DNA of 64,000 bases from Durusdinium trenchii (Eukaryota > Sar > Dinophyceae > Suessiales > Symbiodiniaceae), in contig CAXAMN010008524.1 of assembly GCA_963970005.1 (NCBI GenBank), forward strand, positions 162,764-226,763, read 5' to 3'. Shown here in pieces: positions 20,928 through 32,700 of this stretch (the first letter of the stretch is position 1; every line of letters starts with the position of its first letter). The notes beneath the pieces are model-generated. The model made no database searches. It was not told where the DNA came from and was given only the letters and a program-made list of their open reading frames with translations. A program made the position numbers and the translations under genes.

Positions 20928-23321
20928 GAGTGCGTGTGACCGACAACTACCAATCCACCCTGAGCCTCGGTCCACCCCGCTTGCCCACCAGGCATCCACC
21001 ACCTGGAGGGTGGCCGCTGGCAAGCAGCCTAAAGGGCGACGCGCCCCGCCGATGTTGCCGGAGGATGGCCAAGTGGTGGACATCATCGTGGACAAACCCC
21101 GTGATGTAGACAAAGTGTTGGCTTGGAGTGGCCGATCCAAAGCCCCGGTCGCCCTCGCCGACCGAGTTTTCCCCGAAGGCACCAGAATTGTTCACCATTT
21201 ACCGTCCAATGAGGGGGAAGACCACGGGGACGGGGCAAGCAGGTCAGAAATTTTTGGCATTCCCATGACACCGATGGAGGCAGTCCGGAGAGCCCAGCAG
21301 TTACAACACCCGTTTGACACAGCATTCCAGACGCCAGACCACGTCATCGACGGCATGTTTCAAGTGTTGACCAAGGGCGCCCAAGAAGTGCATGAAGAGA
21401 GAGTTCGTAGGTTGAAATGGTTGAAACAGAGGGTGCAAGAACTCGAAACACAAGAGCAAGAGCTTCACGCCAACATGGAGAGTAAGGTTGCTGAAGTGCT
21501 GGCACCCAAGAAACTGCTTGCGCTTGCCGAACTCATCCAGACAGTTGGTTATGGGGATGCTCACCTAGTTGAAGACATGTGTCAAGGCATGAAGATTACA
21601 GGGGAAGGCAGAGTCACCGGCTGTTTTGCACCCGAATGCAAGCCGCCAATGCTCGACAGGGAAGACCTGTGGCGGGCGGCAAAGTCAGCCCAGCAGGAGG
21701 TGGCCACCAGAGTCCCAAGACACATGCAGGGGAGGCAGGCGAGTGTCGCAGGAAGCCAAGTCAGTGTTGCACATGAGGTGTGGGAGGCGACCCTGAAAGA
21801 GGCGGAGAGGGGATGGTTGTCAGAGCCCTTCACTGCAAGCCAAGTGACCAAAGAAGTCGGCCCACTATGGACACCAAGTAGGAGGTTCGGTATAGTTCAG
21901 GGAGCCAAAGTGAGGAACATAGACCTCAGCGAGTTTGCGGTCAATCAGTGCTACGGCCCAGGTGAAAAGCTGGACCTTGGCGGGGTTGACGAGGTAGTCT
22001 CGTTGACAGCCGCATGGATGAGGACGTTTGGAGGTGTGAATGACCAGGTCAGGGTCGAGTTGTCCACAGGGTTGGTGCTAGAGGGGCCAAAGGGAGAGGA
22101 GTTCAGAGGCAAAGAGCTGCAGCTTAGTGGTAGGTGCCTTGACCTCAAGGCTGCGTACAAGCAACTGCCATTATCCCCAACCGACCGGAACTGTGCAGTC
22201 ATTGCAGTCTTAGACCCCCAGAGCAATGAAGTGAGGTACTTTATCTCTTATGCGCGGGGTCTGTGATGGCCTTCAACCATGCAGCCAGGGCGCTGAAAGA
22301 GGTGCTGCAGAGGTTCTTGTTGATTCCAGTGATCAACTACTTCGATGACTTCCCACATGTCGACCTAGAGGTGATGGTAGTGAAGACCCAGGTAGTCATG
22401 GAGGAGGCCATGCGCACCTTGGGCTGGGGCATTGCAGAGGAGGCCAAGAAGAGGATCCCGCCAGGTAGGAAGTTTGTAGTCTTGGGTGTGGCGGTAGACT
22501 TGAGTCAAACCAGGGATGGAGTGGTAATAGTGCGTAACAAAGAGGACAGAGTGCAAGAGTTGGAAGCCACTATAGAGGAGATGGAAGCCGTCCAGTCCTT
22601 CCCAGCAGCCACGGCAGCTAAGGTGTATGGCAGATTGAACTTTGCAGAGGCACAGTGCAGCGGGAGGTGGTTGGCGCCCCTCATGGGCCCCGTGAAGCAG
22701 AGGGCCCTGATGAGTAGAAGTGTTAGAGGGGTGACAAGTGAAATTCGCAGAGCACTCAGGCTGTCAGCCGATCTGTTGAGGACTGCTCCCCCGAGACGAT
22801 TGGAGGCAGTGAACAAGGAGACGCCGTGCCTGATCTTCACGGACGGTGCGTATGAAGGGGGCACTGCCTCCTGCGGTGCAGTGGTCCTGTCTCCACGGGC
22901 AGAATCACCATTGGCCTTCGGGTTCAACATCCCCCAAAGGATCGTTGATGAATGGCAAGGGTTTGGGCACGAGCATGTGATCGCACAGGCCGAAATGTTG
23001 CCCATAGTGATTATCAAGAGGCACTTCCCTCAACTCCTCAGAGGTGCGAGAGCGTTGTACTTCATTGACAACGAAGGTGTCAAGGAGGCGTTAGTGGCTG
23101 GAGTAACCAAGTCTGAGGCTTGTAGAAAGATGTTGATCGAGGCAATGCTTCAGGATGCTAGCAACAACAGCCTAAATTGGTACACCAGAGTACCATCCCC
23201 AAGTAACATCGCTGATGCACCCTCGAGGCTCCGATGGGATTTGCTTGACTCAATGCTCGTCTATGTCAAGGTGGAGGTTGACCTGGACTACGAGAGATGG
23301 GGGCAAATTCGGGTAGTCTGA
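20806..23321 (+). pseudogene. Reverse transcriptase and RNase H of the recombinase retroelement (one frameshift)
   Basis: The protein copies element RNA into DNA. The frame 20806-22266 contains a long N-terminal region and ends in the palm with motif A, DLKAAYKQLPLS (about 22141). The frame 22263-23321 continues with MAFNHAARALKE (motif B region), motif C NYFDDFPH (about 22324) and a RNase H. RNase H residues visible are the Asp of IFTDGAYEGG, the Glu of AQAEMLP, the Asp of YFIDNEGVKEAL and the Asp of NIADAPSRL. The frame break falls on a GGGG run at about 22255-22258, between motifs A and B, so one lost or gained G accounts for it. Coding upstream of about 20880 in this frame is probably not real. 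Confidence 0.75.
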
Positions 23322-23839
23322 CATAATTAAAAGTGATAAGTCTGGTCCAATAAGTTTGTTGTACAGAAGTGTAAGGAGTGAATTTTTCAGAACTTTTCCA
23401 TACCAAATGAACTGGCAGCACAGCTGCACCGTACACGTCCCCAATGTGAGAAAAAATAAGAGCTCCCGAGCGGATGAGACTTTCGTATGGTCGAAAAATG
23501 TGTATATATATATACCCCAAATCTTAACAGCTAAACCTTTAAGTCAAAATGTTTCGCGAAACAACTTTGAAACCTTCAATTATCTACCAGAGTTTTCCCC
23601 AAATCCTTCAACCATCCCTATGAACAACCTGTTTGTTTGTGAATATTTGTTCGGCAGCGCTAATGGAATCACTGAAAGGATGCCATGTGAATAGCAGAGC
23701 AAGTGGAGTCATTGAGAGTTGCCACATTCACCTCGTACATTTGGCTGTCTGGAAAGATCGCGTACATATCCTCCATACGCGCCATGTACAAGATCATCCT
23801 GTACAGACGCATGTCTAGGCAAAGAGAAGCTACAAGCAC

Positions 23840-24256
23840 ATGGCCTACACCTATCCCCAAAGGCCACCTCTTCGACGCACAGGCCCCCACCTCCCAACCA
23901 GCTCCCCCACCTTGGCGGCCCCCCCCCCTCCAGCTGAACCAGCTGCACCGGCCCCTTCCACAGGACCGCAGCCGCTGACCCTTGCCCAAGTCCTCCAACC
24001 TGACCATCCTTCGCTGAAAGATGACGTCCCTGAGAAATGGACCAATCCATACATCACAAACTGGGCCAAACAGTTCGATGAGGTGATCCAAGAATCCGCT
24101 GCCGCCATCGTCAAGCTTCTCCAAGCCTCCGGCGCCACCGAAATCCAACTCCAAGAAGCTGCAGTCCGCTACGGCATCCCGATGCTCAAGGTCCCCAAGC
24201 TTTCCGTTCGCAGCTTGCAGCAACTGGTGGCCATCGGGGCCGCCATGGCCTGTTGA
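23840..24256 (+). CDS. N-terminal Pro/Ala-rich segment of the GIY-YIG retroelement
   Basis: This 138-residue frame begins with a Pro/Ala-rich stretch. It is followed by a helical region with KWTNPYITNWAKQFDEVI, EAAVRYGIPMLKVPKL and SVRSLQQLVAIGAAMA. It overlaps the next frame by four bases (ATGA). The position just before the GIY-YIG region suggests it is the N-terminus of the same protein, perhaps shifted by an indel. I recognise no domain. Confidence 0.4.
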   Translation: MAYTYPQRPPLRRTGPHLPTSSPTLAAPPPPAEPAAPAPSTGPQPLTLAQVLQPDHPSLKDDVPEKWTNPYITNWAKQFDEVIQESAAAIVKLLQASGATEIQLQEAAVRYGIPMLKVPKLSVRSLQQLVAIGAAMAC

Positions 24257-25356
24257 CTGGCCTTACTCAGCAGCCGAGGACCCACTCACAACCTACTCCA
24301 ACACATCCGCACACTACACCGAGCATTATCCCACATATACACCACCACGCCAAATACATCGAACGAGCTGAGGCCATCTATGCCGTGGGACTCTTCCATT
24401 TGGCAGCCAAATTCTACTTCCCATCCACTACCTACCGTTCCAAACAATGGCGCACACGTTTTCTTCAGCTCCGGATTCACCCAGACCATTACACTTTTTC
24501 CCAATTCCTTGCCCCAAACTCAGTGTACATCAAGCTCTTCTTCAATTCCCATGACACACAACGATGCTACCGCCAACACGGCCACTGCTATGTGGGTTCC
24601 ACCGCGATCGGCATACCCGGCAGAGAACACAACCGCCGGGCTAAACTCAAACAGCTAGCCAAGAACACTCCCATTTCAGCCGAGCTCTCCCTTCGCTACT
24701 GGCATGCAACCAACACCATTACCCAGTTTTCCACGATCCACATTGCTATATACCCGGATTATGACCAAGCATGGATTCACGAACCTACACTCAACTGGCC
24801 CTACATCTCACAGCGCCTGAAACTCAAAGCAGACGGCTGGCAATTTAGCAGACACAGAGCTCACTTCTTTCCACGCCTAGCCAACCACTACCGCCTCTTT
24901 CGACGACTACGACGACGTCTACAGTCCACTGACCAACCCATACTTCACACCTCACACAAACTTCACGCACTCACCGTCCTACGGGACCTCACCAAACACA
25001 CACGAGCGTTTTTCGACGCCGCCCGACATCTACGTTCAGGCAAGTACACCGACCTCGAAGTCTATGCCATCCGTCGTATGGCTACCAGCTTTGAAGAACC
25101 AGGACGCAGCCGAGCTCTCCACCTTCTCAACCAAGCTTTGAAGTATCGCAATCTCACCCCGCCGAAGAGCAACCTTCCATTGACCATCCTAGCCCACCCC
25201 AACTTCCAGTCATTCAACGCTGGCTCGCCCAGCTCGTCAACCATCACAAACAGTTTGCCATTCCCCTCCACATCCCCACACGCCGAGTACGTGAAGCAGC
25301 CCACCCCACACTACGCAGTCGCCTGCACAACCACCGGCGATGGGAAACACTGTTAG
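24253..25356 (+). pseudogene. GIY-YIG-like endonuclease region of the retroelement
   Basis: The stretch RQHGHCYVGSTAIGIPGREH (about residues 112-131) followed by NRRAKLKQL fits the second half of a GIY-YIG nuclease motif: Tyr-x-Gly-Ser-Thr, then an Arg a few residues later and a basic helix. The first GIY strand is replaced by VYIKLFF. After it comes a region with NWPYISQRLKL, then a basic helical segment (HYRLFRRLRRRLQ) leading toward the reverse transcriptase. In Penelope-type elements this nuclease nicks target DNA to prime reverse transcription. The downstream part continues in another frame after about 25310. Confidence 0.5.
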
Positions 25357-25359
25357 GCA

Positions 25360-26896
25360 GCCCCCCTGACATCGATCAGCTTCCTTGTGGGTGTGATCAT
25401 CTGCGCAGCCTCCTTCTACCCACTTACGATGACACTATTGGTGACCATTTGATCGTCGCCCTCGCAGATTTACAACTTCCAGTCCACCTCCGCCGATTTT
25501 TGAATGCAAACATGAACAGCGCATTCTTTCCCACCAAGCAACGCTACTTCGACTCTGTTCGGCGAAACCTCATCAAATGGCTTCGACGTCATGGGCTCCC
25601 GACCACTTTATCCGATCACGCCGACTCTTTTCTTACCATTCAGTGGAACCACCATAATCTCCAACTTCACCAGGAGGATCGCTTCACAGCCAGATCAGTC
25701 AAACAGTTGCAAGAATTCTTGGGCGACAAAGTTGTCCTCCATCATGCCGATCATGAACTACAACATCTCAGGATCTTTTGCCCCCCCACATCTACTTATC
25801 CGTGGATGTCTAGCCACCTGGCAATCACCAGAACTCCTCCAACCATTGCCAGATGATACCGACCAGACCATCTCCAACATCATCCAACACACGTACCCCG
25901 CACACCTTCGCCAAAAATACAAAAGGGGCTTCAACACCAAGTTCAAGATGCCATATGGAGTCGTCCACTTGAAAGCCAAGAAACAATGGCGCAAAGGTCG
26001 CACCATCATCTCCTACTTCAAACAATGTCCTCAATACCATGATCTATCGCCTTCTACCTCAATCACCAGGACAACTTTCCATTCCTCAACTTTGGCACCA
26101 TTTCCACGACTACCTTCAGAACGCACCAGTTTCCGTGGATCTCTATGCAGTCAACGACGATTTGGTCGGCTTTTTCAATTCCGTCCCCCAAGACCGCCTG
26201 ACCCAAGCCGTCCACAGCCTGGTCAACCGCTGGCAACGTCCAGCATTGGCCGTCATCGCCGCAAACATCCCACACAACGGACACTGCACACTAGCGACAT
26301 CACCACGATTGTAGCCTTAGCACTTGGTTCATGCATTTTCAAGGCATGCAGCTCATATTTCCTGCAGGTCCGAGGAGCCGGGATTGGCTCGCAGCTCTCC
26401 CCGGCCTTGTGCAGTGTCGCCATCACCCTCATCGAACACTCCTGGCATCAACTCCACCACTCCTTGACAGACCACACCGAGATCCATTTCGTCAACTACC
26501 GGTACGTGGACAATCGCTTCATCGCGTTCAACCGCGCCTTCCTCAAGCACCTCGCCATCCGGACCTTGATCCACCCGGACTTCTATGGCAAGCCAGTGGA
26601 ACTGGAACCCGTGGAAGACATGCACTTACTGGGCTTCGATGTCGACTTACACCAACGGACTATCTCCTGCATCCCACCTGATGCTCCATGGAAGATACGC
26701 GATTATGCCTCAGCTGGATCCACCCGACTACGACTATCAGATCTACATTAACAGAGCCCACCTCATCCGCAAGTACACCTACCCGTCCTCGGCTGTTGAG
26801 CAAGCGCTCACTCAACTAGCAGACCTATACGTCCAAAAAGGACATGATCTTCGCAGCTGTCGTCAAGCCCTGCAAAAAAGCTTACGTCTTAGCTGA
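25360..26896 (+). pseudogene. Reverse transcriptase of the GIY-YIG retroelement (several frameshifts)
   Basis: Pieces must be read from alternating frames: 25360-25760 (FFPTKQRYFDSVRRNLIKWL), 25770-26030 (KYKRGFNTKFKMPYGVVHLK), 26039-26300 with motif A LYAVNDDLVGFFNSVPQDRL, 26290-26740 with motif B RGAGIGSQLSPALCSVAI and motif C NYRYVDNRFIAF, and 26740-26896 with a tail ending at TGA. The catalytic box reads YVDN, not the usual Y-x-D-D. The first catalytic Asp of that box and the motif A Asp are kept. Frame changes near 25770, 26035, 26300 and 26740 make the copy a pseudogene. Confidence 0.65.
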
Positions 26897-27619
26897 TCTC
26901 GCTTCCCAGCAGGTTTCCCCATGCAGAGTGCGCCGTCCCCGGCCCTCTGTGTGCGCCGTCCAAGGTTCTCATGACTAATTTTTGACAAGGATCGTTGGGC
27001 TACTTTACGCCACTGTTCCACTCAGTTCCAGTTTCAAGCAGCAGGGGGCCACAGCTCCATTCATCAGTCTGTGGCCAACGAAGCTACTGATGTTTGGAGA
27101 GGATATGAACCTGACACGCCAGGTTCACGTACCCTGCTAGGCATCGACTGTTTGAACTTTTGAACTTTTGCAAAAGCTGTCCAATCCTGTGTTTTGCAGT
27201 AAGCCGCTAATGCATGACCAAATAGTGTTCAACACCTACCAGTTGACTGACTTTACCACCTTGCGGTTTGCACTTCCTTCGGTTCTTCAAGTCAAGGGGA
27301 ACTTCGTACTGATACTAGCTCTTGCGAGCAACCGTCCAAGTGTGGTTGCCGATGAAGAAGAACTAAGTGAAGAGGGACAACCGATGAACCAAACCTCATT
27401 GTAACAAACCTGGGCAACCTGAAAGAGTACGCGTGCGTGTATGTGTGCAAACTAAGGTCCGGACGATAGTACGCGCAAGAGAATGAAAGGATGAGGATGA
27501 AGAGACATGAAGACAGAAAGACATGAAAGAAAAGAGGAATAACGTCTGTGGGGGCCGATGAAAAGGGAACCAAATGAACGGGGACAAACCGATGACAGTC
27601 CAAACCTCACTAAAAAAAC

Positions 27620-27980
27620 CTGTTGCAGAAGCCTAGTTTGCTTGTAAACACGCCGCGCGCAAGGAAAGAGGGGGGGAGGGGGAGGAAGAAAAGAGAGGGA
27701 AAGAAAGAAGGAAACAAAGGTGCTTCCAGCTACGACACAAGCGTCCAAGGACACACCAAAAAGGAAGGGCTCCCAGCCATGACGAAAGCATCCAGGGACA
27801 CCCAAGGAAGAAGGTGAAGAGAGGAGAGAGAGAGAAGGAAAGAAAGAGAAAGGGAGAGAAAGTGATCGTCCAGGGACACACCATAGAAAGAAAGGGGTGG
27901 TCCTGAGTATTCCATTCAGGAAAACCCCAGAAAGCAAAGAAAGAAAGGGGAGGGAAGGGGGAGGAGGGGGGGCTAAGCTC
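27620..27980 (+). repeat. Purine-rich (GAAAG/GGAGG) low-complexity tract
   Basis: The plus strand is dominated by A and G (AAAGAAAGAGAAAGGG and GGGGGAGGGGG types). The repeated phrase CCAGGGACAC(A/C) CCA occurs about four times, suggesting a loose ~65-90-base repeat. Open frames on the minus strand here are Ser/Phe/Leu-rich composition effects. Confidence 0.75.
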
Positions 27981-28289
27981 TCGACAGGTTCCAGTGAACC
28001 TTGAACAAGCTTTGGTCGCTGCGACCGCCATAAGCCAGCTTGGAATTCCAAAGATGAGACAGAGATCTAAATTCTTTCGGCGTAAGCCATCTGCTGTCCG
28101 CTCCGGACACCTACGTTCCCAAAGCCGGGGAACATGGACAGACACCCGTCCGACGGGTGCACGGGAGGCACTCTACGGGCTCATCCCGGACTGGCACAGG
28201 GCCAGACACACTTATGGATATGCGTACTGACTTGACATCGGTGCCACACGCCAACCTAGGTTTAAAAAAGGGCCTGAGTAAAACGAGGC

Positions 28290-28600
28290 ACAAAAGTTGG
28301 AGGCCATCGCTCGTAGGGTAGAGGCCATCGAAGGCAGGTTGAGAGGCCATCGCTAGTAAGTTGTCAAAACAGTCAAAGTTGGAGGTCCTCTCACTTAGGT
28401 TGGAGGCCATCGAAAGCAGGTTGAGGGGCCATCGCTAGTAAGTTGGTGACAAGAACCAAAACTGCAAGCCGTCAAAGTTGGGGGTCTTCGCTCTTAGGTT
28501 AGAGGCCGTCGAAAGCAGGTTGGGGGCCAGCGCTAAGAAGCGCAAAAAGCACAAGAAACACAAGACAGCAAGGTTGGGGGCAAATCTAGTGGGTGGAGGC
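28290..28600 (+). repeat. Short tandem repeats with GTTGGAGGCCATCG units
   Basis: Variants of the phrase (G)TTGGAGGCCATCGCTAGTAAG and TAGAGGCCATCGAAAGCAGG recur about eight times at irregular spacing of about 20-100 bases. No gene is visible. Confidence 0.7.
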
Positions 28601-28665
28601 CAAAGTTCAGGTTAAAGAACCCCTTACAAAGTTGGGAGGCCTACCTGCAAACCTGTAGAGTAGTC

Positions 28666-28690
28666 CCGACACACAAGTGTGTCGAGTACG
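28666..28690. repeat. Palindrome CGACACAC-AA-GTGTGTCG, second copy at 50948-50972
   Basis: An 8-base inverted repeat around two A residues is followed by AGTAC. The reverse-complement arrangement (GTAC, TCGACACAC, TT, GTGTGTC) occurs near 50948 in eIF4A intron 20. Flanks also share a TTTCC(T/C)TC block, so these are probably copies of one small dispersed element in opposite orientations. Confidence 0.5.
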
Positions 28691-29599
28691 ATTTCCTCCT
28701 GTTTTCCCAAATAGTGGAACAAGTACGGAAGTTTGCGTCCAAACTTCCATCCAGTCGATTTCCATAGCTTCATTGGCGTGACTAGGAAATCGACCGTCAC
28801 GCCCCCTGTTCCAAACCAAAAGGTTCCCTTTGATTCCAAGGGTTACACACACACACACTTGAGATAATGCATACTGAAATCGAATGCCGCATGCCGCACG
28901 CCTACCTAGGTATGAAAGCCAGCAGTAAGGTATGTAAAGCGTTCTGACCATGAGGCCCATTCATTCTCAATGGGACACTCGTCGGATACACCCTGGGCTG
29001 GCGGGAAGCCAGACACTCGAGATCTGTACCTATCAATGGCCCTGAGCGAACAGTAAGGCCAAAAAGTTGGCAACAGTATTGCTTACAACCACAGTGAAAG
29101 AACAGATACGCGCAGCTGATCCGGCTGCATATTCTGTGGTCACCATAGAAATCTTCGTTGGGCACGGCTGTGTGATGTCCCCTGCAGTGATTAAGCAGTA
29201 AAAGTAAAAGCATGCCCCTGGAGACGGGGCTTGACACTTGTTTCACTCTAGTGATTACATTACCGCTTTAGAGCGCTGGAAAACCTGATACCTGAGAAAC
29301 AGCCCTGCGAAGAACGGGAAGGTGAAAAGTCGGCAACATTGTTTTCGTCACAGGTGATTGCAGGTACGGTCGAAGCCAAATTAAAATATCACCATAGGCT
29401 TAACACGGCTTAACGGATTTGCATTTGTGCCAACTGAAACGAATCCTGCAGTTTGGATATTGGATACAGTAACTTGATATAAAATTTGTGTCATGTTATG
29501 ATTGGCTTGGCAGGCTGAAAAACTCAAGAAGGGCACCACAGTCAAGTTTGGTTTGCAGTGTTGCTGAATGTTTATTTCTTGAGTTTTTGCAAGTTGTTT

Positions 29600-29744
29600 C
29601 ATATTTGCCATTGTCAACTTGAATCCAAGTTGTTTGTTTGGTTGCATCGCGTCACTCTGTACCAAAGCACCAGTCGCCGCAGCGAGCCATATTCAAGCGA
29701 GATCAGAGAGAGAGAGGAGGTTCACGCAAGGAGCAGACATAGCC
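29600..29744 (+). promoter_or_regulatory. eIF4A upstream region; trans-splice acceptor not resolved
   Basis: Upstream of the ATG there are several AG dinucleotides after pyrimidine-containing stretches (for example near 29671 and 29735). A spliced leader could join at any of them. I see no TATA-like box at a fixed distance and no recognisable promoter element, so nothing more specific can be supported. Confidence 0.25.
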
Positions 29745-32700
29745 ATGTCATCCGAGGGCGTGACAGTGACCGGGGCGGAGGAGATGGCGGCTCGCAAGTC
29801 CGATGAGTTGTGACAAGTTGTGACTTTGCTTGTGACAAAATTTTGTGCCGCATTTCCTGCCCTCAAAAAGGAGTATCCAGTGTTCGAGTCGTTCGATGAC
29901 TACGACCTGGATGAAAACCTTCTCCGTGGCAATGCAGCAGTGGCGGAATGTGGTACCACTTAAAAGTTGGACCCAATATTAGCCCTGGAATCAATGATTC
30001 GCTGGTTTGTCAATAAGTTGGTGTTTCGCTTGATGCAACTAGGATTGTCATTGGTTCTAGGAAGACATGTTGGACAATTTTGTCAGCCAAGGTGGAATTT
30101 ACTCCTATGGGTTTGAGAAGCCCAGTGCCATTCAGCAGCGTCAGGCTCCCAGATTGTGAGATGTGAAAGTGTCACGCCTCTCATGCGCGGACCTTATGTC
30201 ATGCTTTGTGTGCAACTGGAAATGCTTTCAGTGGGTTACAAGCTAAGATGTTGGACTACCTATGTACATTGAGCAAGTCCGCACTCCACAACTTTATACA
30301 CATGTTTCCTTCACTATAGTCTCGCAAAAATGTTTTAGTGTTTTGGTTTGAAGCATGTTGTTGTTTGTATCTTATAGCAGTCTAGTTTTGACAATTTGAT
30401 CCGTCCATCCGCCGATTCAGCTAGAATCTTCCCAAGGTGGTATCAAGCCAATTTTGGATGGCCGAGACACCATTGGGCAGGCTCAGTACAAGGCTTAGGT
30501 TGAGCTGCAAATACTCATTGGATTTGACTTGCTGGTTACTTTGCTCAGGTCTGGAACTGGCAAAACTGCGACCTTTGAAGACGCCTTACTTGATGCACAT
30601 GTAAAGCAGAAAATAGCTTTTGGAAGTCGACAAGACCCTGTCATTTCAACATCTCAATCAGTGATTTGCTTTGAGGTGATTGGCGCACTCCAGCGCATCA
30701 ACTACTCTGAGCGCCACACGCAGGCATTGATCTTGGCACCTACCCGAGAGCTTGCAAATCAGAGACTTGGCCGAGATGAGAAAGAAAGTGGATGCTCATC
30801 CTGATGAGCGGAATTATATTGTGCTTTTGTAAAGACTTTTGTTCCTGATGAGCCCAAGGATTTACAAGGTCGCGCTTGCCCTTGGTGACTATCTGAAGGT
30901 AAGGGCTCATGCCTGCATTGGAGGCAAGGACTCATTTCAAGACAAGAACTCCGGTGCATTTGGCACACTGGAAAGAAACTAAAGCATTCCTGAGCTCCAT
31001 CGTAGGTACTTCCATCCAGGAGGACAAAGACAAGCTCCGAGATGGACAACACCTTGTTGTTGGCACGCCAGGTCGCAGCTTGTCAAGGAAGAGCGATTCC
31101 AGGTGTATTTGCCACATATAAAAAAGCCATATATAGCCTGACAGACGTACTCGCAATGACCAAGCCAAGGTGTCTATGATATGGCCCCTTGGGCAAAAGA
31201 GAGGTGATTCGTGACAGTCAAAGTGGCGAGTGTGTTTCGATCCTTGGCCGCCCGGTTTTCAGGTGAACAAGCGAAACCTCAACGTAGACTATCTCAAGGC
31301 GAAGCGAAATGGTGCCCTTGTGCTGCTTCCTTTCATGTCGTTTGTTTCAAGCCAGGTCTTTGTCCTTGACGAGGCAGACGAGTTGATGTCTCGAGGTTTC
31401 AAGGACCGGAAGCGGAAAGACATGTTTGTAGTTGTTCAATAAACATGTGACATGAAAGACATGTTTGTCCCGGATGGAAAGCCACACCAGCGATGTATGC
31501 ATTTTGATGTTATTGATGTGCATTTGTTGTGCAAGGCGAGAGTGGGGAGGGTGGGAAGGAAATCAGGTAATGACGGCTTGGTTGCGATGCTACAGTCTAC
31601 AGCAATGTTTTGCTTTCTCATCGGCATTATGACGGCTCAGGGCTCAGGGCTTTCCCTTCGAGTTGCTTTGCGGTGCTTTTTGTGGTGGGCAAACCATGAC
31701 ATGGTACCCCCTTTTTTGGTGGACCACTACATTGATGTTCTCTGTCGAGAGACTCTAGGCGAACTCGGTTTATGTATATTATTTGACACAAACATAGTTC
31801 CTTTGCATGGCGCACGGTTCGATAAAGTTCGCACTTCCTACCAGCGACGCTGCGTTTCACAGTAAATAACAGCACGATACCGTAGATAGGAAAGTTTGCC
31901 CATATACCGTCATCATATGCGCGCAATCCTACAAGTCACTTCGAACACGAAACTTTTCTATTTGTTCCGGGGCCACTATAATTTAACTATTAATACCTTA
32001 AAATTCATTGGACAATGACAGGTCACGAATGAATTGTGATGTTCCAATATATGTTGGCCTTCACGTGGCTTTCAATGGTTTCCATATCTCCATTGTCCTT
32101 CCTTCGTTGTCCTTTCTTCCAGGCATATCCGTGCATGTCGTGTTTTTCGTTTGTGTGGCTCTTTGCCAGTGCTGTCGATAGGAACTGACTGCATTCGAAT
32201 GCTGGAAGCTCTAGTAAAACGCAAGCTCGTTGAAAGTCCGCAGCGAAAAAAACGGTATGTTGCATCCTGAACTATGTGGTTTCACGAGCACACAGATGTT
32301 TGTGTGTGTGTGGGTGTGTTGCTTAAGCATGAAAAGGCTGGTTGGCACGGCAGTCGTTTTAAGATGTTTCAAGGACCAGATCTACGACATCTTCAAGTGC
32401 TTGCCACCTGATGTGCAGGCGCATGCCGCATGGGGACAGATTTGTGAAGAGGTGCAAAACCAAAACATCATCGAGCCAACCAGCCAGCCTCATCGAGAGA
32501 AGTCGAACGGGAAATGAGGGTGGAAAGCCCTTGCTGGGATTCCAAAAACGGCTTTCAAGAATCAACCACAAACAAGTCTCTTTGTGCGGCTTTTTGTCAA
32601 GTGAACATCCTTATAAATATATATATATACGTTTTCTGTGGAATGTTGAGAAAACTTGAGAGCTTTTTCTGCCTACATAATTATAGTATCCTAGAATCAT

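Larger units (their letters stand above)
16174..23321 (+). mobile_element. Tyrosine-recombinase (DIRS-like) retroelement with methyltransferase-like domain
   Basis: Four coding blocks follow one another on one strand: a tyrosine recombinase (16249-18372), a gag-like protein ending in zinc motifs (18765-20039), a C5-methyltransferase-like domain (20049 to about 20880), and reverse transcriptase plus RNase H (about 20880-23321). A DIRS-type element is the best match by enzyme set, but DIRS elements normally put the recombinase last. Frameshifts near 16775, 17250, 20880 and 22256 break the long frames, so this copy is probably defective. I could not identify terminal repeats, so the outer boundaries are those of the coding region only. 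Confidence 0.7.
23840..26896 (+). mobile_element. Retroelement with N-terminal GIY-YIG-like domain and reverse transcriptase (decayed)
   Basis: The coding region is scattered over three frames but reads in a sensible order: a Pro-rich N-terminus, a GIY-YIG-like nuclease region, a linker, reverse transcriptase, and a short C-terminal tail. GIY-YIG with reverse transcriptase is the signature of Penelope-like elements. Most put the nuclease at the C-terminus; a few protist and algal groups have it at the N-terminus, as here. I see no terminal repeats, so boundaries are those of the coding blocks. At least four frameshifts make this copy inactive. Confidence 0.6.

Noticed and set aside
27452-28145. 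Minus-strand Ser/Leu/Phe-rich frames of 170-199 residues
   Set aside because: They are the complement of a purine-rich tract and show no domain.
29745-29813. A 22-residue stand-alone small protein
   Set aside because: It is exon 1 of eIF4A running into its intron.
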